Source: Prevotella sp. P2-180
GTDB lineage: Bacteria > Bacteroidota > Bacteroidia > Bacteroidales > Bacteroidaceae
DNA: 64,000 bases
NCBI RefSeq assembly: GCF_002251435.1
Contig: NZ_NPJI01000114.1
Location: 57,235 to 121,234, forward strand
Direction: 5' to 3'
The position numbers and the translations under genes are program-made. Numbering within the stretch: the first letter of the stretch is position 1; every line of letters begins with the position of its first letter. Under the pieces are notes generated by a model. That model did not search any database and had not been told where the DNA came from. It was given only the letters and a program-made list of their open reading frames with translations. Positions 57,224-64,000 of the stretch are shown piece by piece.

Positions 57224-60200
57224 TTATGCTTCCTCGCTCCAGTCCATCTTTGTCTGACGAACGTAGGTCTTGTAGCGCTGCTGAGCCATCTTCTGAGCCT
57301 CAGCGAACAGCTCCTCAGCCTCGTTAGGATAAGCCTTCTTCACTGACAGGTAACGAACCTCACCCATGAGGAAGTCGTGGAACTTGCTCCAGTCTGGCTC
57401 CTTAGAGTCGAGAGAGAATGGGTTCTTGCCCTCAGCGGCGAGCTGTGGGTTGTAACGCCACAAGTGCCAGTAACCGCACTCAACGGCGCGACCTTCCTCA
57501 GCCTGGCTCTTACCCATGCCGCCCTTGGCCTTCAGACCGTGGTTGATACATGGAGCATAAGCGATGATGAGTGATGGTCCAGGATATGCCTCAGCCTCAC
57601 GGATAGCCTTCAAGCACTGAGCCTGGTCGGCACCCATAGCAATCTGAGCTACATAAACATAACCGTAGGTAGTGGCAATCATACCGATGTCCTTCTTCTT
57701 GATGCGCTTACCCTGAGCAGCGAACTGAGCGATGGCGCCAAGAGGAGTAGCCTTTGAAGCCTGACCACCAGTGTTAGAGTAAACCTCAGTGTCGAGAACG
57801 AGGATATTTACGTCTTCACCGCTTGCGATAACGTGGTCGAGACCACCGTAACCGATGTCGTAAGAAGCACCGTCACCACCGATAATCCACTGGCTGCGCT
57901 TTACAAGATAGTGGTCGAGGGTCTGGAGCTCCTGACATACAGGACAACCCTTGGCAGCATTCTCGGCAATTAGTGGCTTCAGCTTAGCGGCAGCAGCCTT
58001 AGAAGCCTCAGCATCGTCCTTGCCGGCAATCCACTCGCGGGCAGCTTCCTTGTATTCCTCAGAAACCTTGTCGCTCTCGAGCATCTCACCGAGCAGCTTC
58101 TCTACGCGCTCCTTCATCTTCTTGTTACCGAGCACCATACCGAGACCGAACTCGCAGAAGTCCTCGAACAGTGAGTTGTCGAAGGCAGGACCCTGACCCT
58201 TGGCGTTAGTGGTGTAAGGTGTTGATGGGATAGAAGCAGAATAGATTGAAGAACAACCTGTTGCGTTGGCAATGATCTCACGGTCACCGAAGAGCTGTGA
58301 AATCAGCTTAACGTAAGGAGTCTCACCGCAACCAGAGCAAGCGCCAGAGAACTCGAACAGAGGCTGGGCGAACTGAGAGTTCTTCACGTTGCTCTTGATG
58401 TCTACGAGATCCTGCTTGCTGGTAACCTTCTTTGTGAGGTAGGTCCAGTTGGCAGCTTCCTTCTGCATGTCGGCGTTGTCCGGGTTGAACGGAACCATGG
58501 TGAGAGCCTTGCCAAGCTTTGGATTGCCTGGGCAGACATCAGCACAGTTACCGCATCCGAGACAGTCGAGAACAGATGGCTCGATAACGAAGTGCATGCC
58601 CTTCATGGCAGCAGGAGCCTTCATCTCAAGAGATGCACCCTCATAGCCACCAGCGAGTTCCTCGTCGGTAAGTACGAACGGACGGATAGCTGCGTGAGGA
58701 CAAACGTAAGAACACTTGTTACACTGGATACAGTTAGCTGAGTTCCAAGCAGGAACGAATGCCTCTACACCACGCTTCTCATACTGTGCAGTACCAGTCA
58801 TCCAAGTACCATCGACAGTGTCGTGCTTAACGAAGTCAGAAACCTTCAGCAGGTCACCGGCCTGAGCGTTGATAGGACGGACAAGTTCCTTAACGAATGC
58901 TGGAGCGTCGTCTTCCTTAACAGCGTCGTCTGGAAGGTTAGCCCAAGCTGGATCAACAGCGAGAACCTTGTACTCACCACCACGGTCAACGGCAGCATAG
59001 TTCATGTTTACAACGTCCTCACCCTTCTTGCCGTAAGACTTCACGATGAACTTCTTCATCTGCTCGATGGCAAGGTCAACAGGAATAACCTCAGAAATGC
59101 GGAAGAATGCAGACTGGAGAATGGTGTTGGTGCGGTTGCCCAGACCGATCTCCTGTGCAATCTTGGTAGCGTTGATATAGTAAACCTTGATGTTCTTCTG
59201 TGCGAACACACGCTTCACCTTGTTAGGAATGAAGTTGATGAGTTCCTCACCGTCGAAGATGGTGTTCAAGAGGAACGAACCGTTCTCGCGGATACCACGT
59301 GTAACATCGTACATGTGCAGGTAAGCCTGAACGTGGCATGCCACGAAGTTTGGTGTTGTGATCTGATATGTAGAGCGGATGGGCTCGTCGCCGAAGCGGA
59401 GGTGTGAACAGGTGAAACCACCCGACTTCTTTGAGTCGTAAGAGAAGTATGCCTGGCAGTGCTTGTCGGTGTTCTCACCAATAATCTTAACAGAGTTCTT
59501 GTTGGCACCTACTGTACCGTCGGCACCAAGACCGAAGAACTTGCACTCCTGGATAGACTGTCCACCGAGAGCCATCTCCTCAACCTCAGGCAGAGAAGTG
59601 AATGTAACGTCGTCAACGATACCAACAGTGAAGTGGTTCTTTGGCTCTGGCAACTCGAGGTTGTTGAATACAGAGATAATCTTGGCTGGAGTAACGTCTG
59701 AAGAACCAAGACCATAGCGACCTCCAACGATGAGTGGACGGTTCTCCACGTCGTAGAATGCGCTCTTAACGTCGAGATACAGAGGCTCACCCTCAGCACC
59801 CGGCTCCTTTGTACGGTCGAGCACAGCGATGCGCTTGCAGCTCTTTGGAACAGCAGCGAGCAAATGCTTAACAGAGAATGGGCGATAGAGGTGAACGCTG
59901 ATCATACCAACCTTCTTGCCCTCTTTGAGCAGATGGTCGATAGCCTCGCGTGCTGCCTCAGTGGCAGAACCCATAAGGATGATAACATTCTCAGCATCCT
60001 CAGCTCCATAGTAGTTGAAGAGGTGATACTCACGACCGGTGATCTCAGAGATCTTGCCGAGGTAGTACTCTACAACCTCAGGCACCTTGTCGTAGTACTG
60101 GTTGCAAGCCTCACGGTGGGTGAAGAATGTCTCAGGGTTCTCGGCAGTACCACGTGTAACAGGACGCTCAGGAGAGAGAGCGCGGTCGCGGAACGCCTTG

Positions 60201-60805
60201 ATATCAGCGGGGTCAACCAGCGGACGGATGTCCTCTTGATCCATTACCTCAATCTTGTGATACTCGTGAGATGTGCGGAAACCGTCGAAGAAGTTTACGA
60301 AAGGCACCCATGTCTTCAGAGTAGCGAGGTGAGGAACGGCTGTGAGATCCATAACCTCCTGTACAGAACCAGAGCAGAACATTGCGAAACCAGTCTGACG
60401 ACAAGCCATAACGTCCATGTGGTCGCCAAAGATACAGAGAGAGTGTGAAGCCAGTGTACGTGCAGATACGTCGAAGACGCAAGGCAGGAGCTCACCGGCA
60501 ATCTTGTACATATTAGGAATCATCAGCAGCAAGCCCTGTGATGCAGTGAAAGTAGTGGTAAGTGCACCAGCCTGCAGAGAGCCATGTACTGCACCGGCAG
60601 CACCACCCTCCGACTGCATTTCCTGAACGCTAACTGTCTGTCCCCACAAGTTCTTTCTTGTGCGTGCAGCCCACTCGTCAACATGCTCCGCCATTGGAGA
60701 TGACGGTGTGATAGGATAGATGGCGGCAACTTCCGAGAACATATAGCTCACGTGAGCAGCAGCCTCATTACCATCACAAGTGATAAATTTTTTTTCTTTA
60801 GCCAT
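57224..60805 (-). CDS. nifJ: Pyruvate:ferredoxin (flavodoxin) oxidoreductase
   Basis: A 1193-residue fused-domain PFOR, normal length. Order: pyrimidine-binding domain (AAHVSYMFSEVAAIYPITPS-SPMAEHVDEWA at about 11-40), transketolase-like domain II, gamma-type domain (GLGADGTVGANKNSVKIIGE), two 4Fe-4S motifs (CIQCNKCSYVCPHA, about 690; CLGCGNCADVCPG, about 746), and a C-terminal TPP-binding domain with SGACSGCGETPYVKLI, GGDGASYDIGYGGLDHV and LDTEVYSNTGGQ. It converts pyruvate to acetyl-CoA, reducing ferredoxin. Codon use looks strongly biased, in keeping with a highly expressed fermentation enzyme. Confidence 0.97.
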   Translation of the reverse strand: MAKEKKFITCDGNEAAAHVSYMFSEVAAIYPITPSSPMAEHVDEWAARTRKNLWGQTVSVQEMQSEGGAAGAVHGSLQAGALTTTFTASQGLLLMIPNMYKIAGELLPCVFDVSARTLASHSLCIFGDHMDVMACRQTGFAMFCSGSVQEVMDLTAVPHLATLKTWVPFVNFFDGFRTSHEYHKIEVMDQEDIRPLVDPADIKAFRDRALSPERPVTRGTAENPETFFTHREACNQYYDKVPEVVEYYLGKISEITGREYHLFNYYGAEDAENVIILMGSATEAAREAIDHLLKEGKKVGMISVHLYRPFSVKHLLAAVPKSCKRIAVLDRTKEPGAEGEPLYLDVKSAFYDVENRPLIVGGRYGLGSSDVTPAKIISVFNNLELPEPKNHFTVGIVDDVTFTSLPEVEEMALGGQSIQECKFFGLGADGTVGANKNSVKIIGENTDKHCQAYFSYDSKKSGGFTCSHLRFGDEPIRSTYQITTPNFVACHVQAYLHMYDVTRGIRENGSFLLNTIFDGEELINFIPNKVKRVFAQKNIKVYYINATKIAQEIGLGNRTNTILQSAFFRISEVIPVDLAIEQMKKFIVKSYGKKGEDVVNMNYAAVDRGGEYKVLAVDPAWANLPDDAVKEDDAPAFVKELVRPINAQAGDLLKVSDFVKHDTVDGTWMTGTAQYEKRGVEAFVPAWNSANCIQCNKCSYVCPHAAIRPFVLTDEELAGGYEGASLEMKAPAAMKGMHFVIEPSVLDCLGCGNCADVCPGNPKLGKALTMVPFNPDNADMQKEAANWTYLTKKVTSKQDLVDIKSNVKNSQFAQPLFEFSGACSGCGETPYVKLISQLFGDREIIANATGCSSIYSASIPSTPYTTNAKGQGPAFDNSLFEDFCEFGLGMVLGNKKMKERVEKLLGEMLESDKVSEEYKEAAREWIAGKDDAEASKAAAAKLKPLIAENAAKGCPVCQELQTLDHYLVKRSQWIIGGDGASYDIGYGGLDHVIASGEDVNILVLDTEVYSNTGGQASKATPLGAIAQFAAQGKRIKKKDIGMIATTYGYVYVAQIAMGADQAQCLKAIREAEAYPGPSLIIAYAPCINHGLKAKGGMGKSQAEEGRAVECGYWHLWRYNPQLAAEGKNPFSLDSKEPDWSKFHDFLMGEVRYLSVKKAYPNEAEELFAEAQKMAQQRYKTYVRQTKMDWSEEA

Positions 60806-60865
60806 TTTGTTTGAAATATTAAATGATTAACTACGTTCTATATATTAATATATAAGGTGTATCCC

Positions 60866-62053
60866 TTAATAGAGGAATCCGAACATCCACAGAGGAATTT
60901 GGTTGCCTGAACCTATTTCCGTATTGTATCTTGCATAGTACATGTCGGTGTTCTGCCTGTTTTTTCGTTCGAAACTCAAATTGGTGACTTTAAACTTCAT
61001 GCATTCGTCCACTACGAACATCGACTCTCTCTGCCTTTGGTTTACCTTATGGTCTTTCCACATAGAGTTCACGAAAAAAGTCTCCATCACATCCTGCTGA
61101 TCCACTTTTATTGGATATATTGCATACATGAGATTCGAGTTGTGCATCATCACCTTCGTAGGTTTCTTCGGAAAGCATTGCCCTTCCGGATAAATCATGT
61201 TTATCAGCCTTGCGTCGGCCAGGTATTTGATGTAGTTCATCACCGTGGCCCTGCTTGTCTCTATCTCATTAGCAAGCATGCTGACATTGGGTGCGAACGA
61301 GCCTTCTACCGCAAGCAAATAGAAGAGTTTCTTTATCTTTGAAAGATATTTCAGTTCGATTTGTTTTATCAGCAAGATGTCCACTTCTATCATCATGTTC
61401 ATGGTCTTGAGCAGGTTTTCCGAGTAGTTGCGGTGCTCTTGATAGAATGGATAAAAACCATGATGAAGGTAGTCCTGAAAATACCTCATTGGAGATACCT
61501 TTGCAAGTATGTCCTTTGCCAACTTCTCATGATTGTCGATGAGTTCATCCAGTGTAAACGGTTTCAGTTGCAACCCCGTCTGCAGATTGAGAAACTCGCG
61601 GAAAGAGAAACCTCTTAGGTTGTAGCTTTTCACTATTCCGTTAAGTTCCGGATTTTCTTCCTTGAGTCTCATCACACTCGATCCTGTGAATACAATTTTC
61701 AGTCCTGGATACATATCATAGCACCTTCTGAGTTCGTTGCTCCAGTCTATGCGTTTGAATACCTGGTCGACAAGCAACACCCTTCCTCCTCTTCTGTAGA
61801 ACTCCCCTGCAAAGTCAACGATACTCTTTCCCTGAAAATAGAAATTGTTCATATTCACGTACAGACATCGCCGGTCGTCGACACTGAAGTTCTCCTTTGC
61901 ATACTGAAGTAAGAACGTGGTTTTACCTACGCCACGCGTGCCCTTGATACCTATCATTCTGTCGCTCCAGTCTATCTCGTCCATAAGAGTTCGACGTACA
62001 GCGGCATTGGTATGCTCAACCAAATATGTATGCGTCCTGAAGAATTCTTCCAT
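60866..62053 (-). CDS. AAA_14/DUF4143-type ATPase
   Basis: A 395-residue protein with Walker A IGIKGTRGVGKTTFLLQYAK (about 34-53), a Walker B-like VLLVDQVFKRIDWSNELRRC and sensor LKIVFTGSSVMRL. A C-terminal DUF4143-like region includes SRATVMNYIKYLADARLINM (winged-helix type) and a divergent nuclease-like end. An extended start at 62116 is possible, but the ATG at 62053 follows a -7 element at 62073-62080 and matches the family start (MEEFFRTHTYLVE). Role in Bacteroidetes unknown. Confidence 0.87.
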   Translation of the reverse strand: MEEFFRTHTYLVEHTNAAVRRTLMDEIDWSDRMIGIKGTRGVGKTTFLLQYAKENFSVDDRRCLYVNMNNFYFQGKSIVDFAGEFYRRGGRVLLVDQVFKRIDWSNELRRCYDMYPGLKIVFTGSSVMRLKEENPELNGIVKSYNLRGFSFREFLNLQTGLQLKPFTLDELIDNHEKLAKDILAKVSPMRYFQDYLHHGFYPFYQEHRNYSENLLKTMNMMIEVDILLIKQIELKYLSKIKKLFYLLAVEGSFAPNVSMLANEIETSRATVMNYIKYLADARLINMIYPEGQCFPKKPTKVMMHNSNLMYAIYPIKVDQQDVMETFFVNSMWKDHKVNQRQRESMFVVDECMKFKVTNLSFERKNRQNTDMYYARYNTEIGSGNQIPLWMFGFLY

Positions 62054-62072
62054 ATTTCTGTATTTATAGGTG

Positions 62073-62080
62073 CAAAGGTA
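62073..62080 (-). promoter_or_regulatory. -7 element for the AAA_14 ATPase
   Basis: TACCTTTG on the minus strand followed by CACC, 19 bases before the ATG at 62053; it rules out the longer start. Confidence 0.6.
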
Positions 62081-62175
62081 ATACTTTCTTTGAAATTTGC
62101 AAAGTGTATATAGCAAAAACTTGAAAAAAAGTATTAAATTAATTGTAATTTGAATAATAATCCAAATTTTAATCG

Positions 62176-62183
62176 TAGTTTTG
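62176..62183 (+). promoter_or_regulatory. -7 element for the ATP-grasp-like gene
   Basis: TAGTTTTG followed by CACC, 22 bases before the ATG at 62206. A TTTG at 62149-62152 could be the -33, spacing 23 (long). Confidence 0.55.
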
Positions 62184-62205
62184 CACCAAAATATTGTATT
62201 CTAAC

Positions 62206-63282
62206 ATGTCAACACTTCATATTTTCAATCCTGAACACGACATATCACTGGCTAACGGCATGAGAAAAGTCACTCCTCCTCATGCTGCACGACAGCTTCG
62301 CCACGACCTGGGCTTCATTCCGGCTTTATGGGCTAATGAAGGTGACATGGTATTGGTCGATGACTACGCTTGCGCATACCTCTCATACATGTCGTTGAGA
62401 AAATCGGTGAAGCGTGTGCTTGGACTTGACATCAGTGAGATGTTTTTTGTGGAGTCTTCGACCCTAAGCAACCTCATGATAAGCGATGTGGAACCATGGG
62501 GCTGGGACTACAGTTTAAAATCGTCGATTCTGCCTGTTATATCTGACAAAGATATTATTCCCTCCGACCATTATCTCTCTACCGTAAGGGAATTGTCACA
62601 CAGAGAGGTCTCTGCCAGACTTCTTAAGACATTGCGTTTCAATGGAACCACGGGAGAGGCTTTAGCATGCTCTACACACGACGAGGCGGTGGCTGCTATC
62701 TACAATTTTGGAGGCCATGCCGTGGTAAAGGCGCCTTGGAGCAGCAGCGGCAGGGGGATAAGGTTTGTCAACGGCCATATAGACGAAATGCTCTCCCGAT
62801 GGATAAAGAATGTGCTTACTAAGCAGCAGAAAATAATGGTTGAACCTCAATATCGCCGCATAATTGATTTTGGAATGGAGTTCTACAGCCAAGGCAATGG
62901 TAAGGCAAGCTATTGCGGACTTTCATTATTCTCCACCACTAACGGGGCATATACAGGCAACCTGCTCGCCACTGAAAACCGCAAACGTGAAATCATATCC
63001 CGATACGTTAGTCTCGACTTGCTCGACAAGGTGAGGGATAAGGTTTGCTCCTTTGCTTTTTCGCCCATCACCTCTCATTATACAGGACCATTTGGCATCG
63101 ATATGATGATAGTTGCCCCTAATAACCATAACGGTTATCTCCTCCACCCTTGTGTGGAGATAAACCTCCGGCGCACCATGGGTCACCTAGCCCTTTGTCT
63201 AACTCCTGCCGACGACGACATCCAGGGGCTTATGCAGATTGTATTTGAAGACAAATTCAGATTAAGGATTAGCAATGGCTGA
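62206..63282 (+). CDS. ATP-grasp-like protein of unknown substrate
   Basis: A 358-residue protein opening MSTLHIFNPEHDISLANGMR. The middle has AVVKAPWSSSGRGIRFVNGH (about 182-201), a glycine-rich ATP-grasp type loop, and the end has GPFGIDMMIVAPNNHNGYLL then PCVEINLRRTMGHLAL, resembling the Mg2+-binding E-x-N of ATP-grasp ligases. The substrate is unknown. Four more residues are possible from an ATG at 62194. It overlaps the 3' end of the convergent LytTR gene by 14 bases. Confidence 0.75.
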   Translation: MSTLHIFNPEHDISLANGMRKVTPPHAARQLRHDLGFIPALWANEGDMVLVDDYACAYLSYMSLRKSVKRVLGLDISEMFFVESSTLSNLMISDVEPWGWDYSLKSSILPVISDKDIIPSDHYLSTVRELSHREVSARLLKTLRFNGTTGEALACSTHDEAVAAIYNFGGHAVVKAPWSSSGRGIRFVNGHIDEMLSRWIKNVLTKQQKIMVEPQYRRIIDFGMEFYSQGNGKASYCGLSLFSTTNGAYTGNLLATENRKREIISRYVSLDLLDKVRDKVCSFAFSPITSHYTGPFGIDMMIVAPNNHNGYLLHPCVEINLRRTMGHLALCLTPADDDIQGLMQIVFEDKFRLRISNG

Positions 63283-63814
63283 GAAGAGACATGAACTGAC
63301 TCTTTACTGCTGCCGCATTGTTTCTCGATACAGGAACAAGTTTATCGGTGCCGAATAACTGGAGCTGATAGCCTGAATTGCGCGACAACATTGCCACAAC
63401 AAAATTCAGGTTTACGATAAAGGCACGATGACACTGCACGAGAAACGGGTGGTCGCCAATATTTTCCTTTATCTGTTTCAACGTTATTCGCAACATCTTG
63501 TGGCGAGGCTCGTCGTTGTCCAAATACCAAATGTCAGCATAATTTGCCATCGACTCTATATAGATCATAGACGATGCTGGTATTTCTATCGTGGAGTTGC
63601 TCACGTTGCCCACAAGCCTAAGAATTGGCTCGGCTGGCTTTTCTTCCTTCTCATCACTTGCTTCTACATCGTCGGCATTCTGCCTAATTTCCTCTTTTTC
63701 CGCCAACTCAATCTGCCTCTGTTCAAGCAAATCGTTGATGGCTCTTACCTCGTCGAGCTGGTAACGAAGATACCAGTTGCGGTTTCTCACAAATGTGCCT
63801 ATATACAAAAACAA
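63269..63814 (-). CDS. LytTR-domain regulator, doubtful 5' end
   Basis: The C-terminal 105 residues are a LytTR DNA-binding domain: SSMIYIESMANYADIWYLDN, RITLKQIKENIGDHPFLVQC-HRAFIVNL, and FGTDKLVPVSRNNAAAVKSQ. The N-terminal part is a short hydrophobic stretch (FLYIGTFVRNRNWYLRY) and a coiled coil with acidic linker. The only start available is TTG (63814); just upstream the frame is stopped by TAG, while another frame reads MIVADFRITFPRFACF into the same T-run. So the 5' end may be frameshifted near 63802-63812 or begin at TTG. It has membrane-anchor character rather than a receiver domain. Confidence 0.7.
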   Translation of the reverse strand: MFLYIGTFVRNRNWYLRYQLDEVRAINDLLEQRQIELAEKEEIRQNADDVEASDEKEEKPAEPILRLVGNVSNSTIEIPASSMIYIESMANYADIWYLDNDEPRHKMLRITLKQIKENIGDHPFLVQCHRAFIVNLNFVVAMLSRNSGYQLQLFGTDKLVPVSRNNAAAVKSQFMSLLSHC

Positions 63815-64000
63815 GCAAACCGAGGAAACGTAATCCTAAAATCCGCAACTATCATCCAATACACGATTAAGGATAGATTTATGAGTCGTTAGTAGTAGCT
63901 TTCAGTAAAAAGCAACAGCACAACATCAATATGTAGCCAACATCCCCTTACCCCACGATGCGACTTGAGGTAATACGCAGATTCTAACCGGAAAGAAAGG

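Noticed and set aside
1..64000. tRNA or rRNA genes
   Set aside because: No cloverleaf-type or rRNA signature sequence was noticed in any intergenic region, although a covariance search was not possible.

Overview
The window looks like a Bacteroidales chromosome, most likely Prevotella or a close relative. Many genes are preceded by the Bacteroidetes -7 promoter element TAnnTTTG. The gene content also fits: methylmalonyl-CoA mutase with a Na+-pumping decarboxylase, DUF4835, DUF4248 and VirE-like families, pectinases, and a large mixed-strand exopolysaccharide (EPS) locus. The genus is inferred; no rRNA or tRNA was found.

Layout. (1) 1-9.65 kb: the tail of a wecB-like epimerase, a LuxR-type regulator, beta, biotin-carrier and gamma-like subunits of a sodium-translocating decarboxylase, an AspT-like carrier, and divergent mutA-mutB ending at a strong terminator. 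This is the succinate-to-propionate module, but no carboxyltransferase (alpha) subunit is present here. (2) 9.67-18.6 kb: an FAD enzyme, then three secreted pectin enzymes: a GH28-GH105 fusion, a multidomain CE8 pectin methylesterase and a PL1-like pectate lyase. Together they could de-esterify, cut and finish homogalacturonan. (3) 18.7-38.4 kb: the EPS locus, with Wza-like export protein, Wzz, Wzy, Wzx, several glycosyltransferases, an acetyltransferase, WecB, a compact UDP-sugar dehydrogenase, a CapD/WbpM-like dehydratase, an aminotransferase, a PglC-like initiating transferase and a GH16 hydrolase. The sugar genes suggest a ManNAcA-type residue and an amino-dideoxy sugar. A three-gene DUF3791-DUF3990-DUF3791 cassette, with an ADP-ribosyltransferase-like middle gene, sits between wza and wzz and is bracketed by a 17-bp direct repeat of the wzz start.

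(4) 38.4-45.3 kb: a decayed, recombined region. It holds a group II intron remnant with an intact-looking domain V, a 34-bp repeat that cuts off two unrelated genes, a frameshifted bile-acid:Na+ symporter, a lipoprotein hydrolase, fragments of an integrase, an UpxY/NusG-like gene, a transposase, an HU-like gene, DUF4248 and VirE/DUF3874, arrays of palindromic repeats, and one intact AAA-ATPase/nuclease gene. An internally deleted copy of that ATPase gene lies at 32.3 kb inside the EPS locus. A second initiating sugar transferase follows.

(5) 45.4-64 kb: core genes. upp, DUF3237, a TPR protein with a protease-like domain lacking its histidine, recN, DUF4835, coaBC, a DnaQ-like exonuclease and dnaN form a minus-strand series. 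Then come DUF3127, a helix-hairpin-helix outer-membrane-type protein, pyruvate:ferredoxin oxidoreductase, an AAA_14/DUF4143 ATPase, an ATP-grasp-like protein and a LytTR regulator with a doubtful start.
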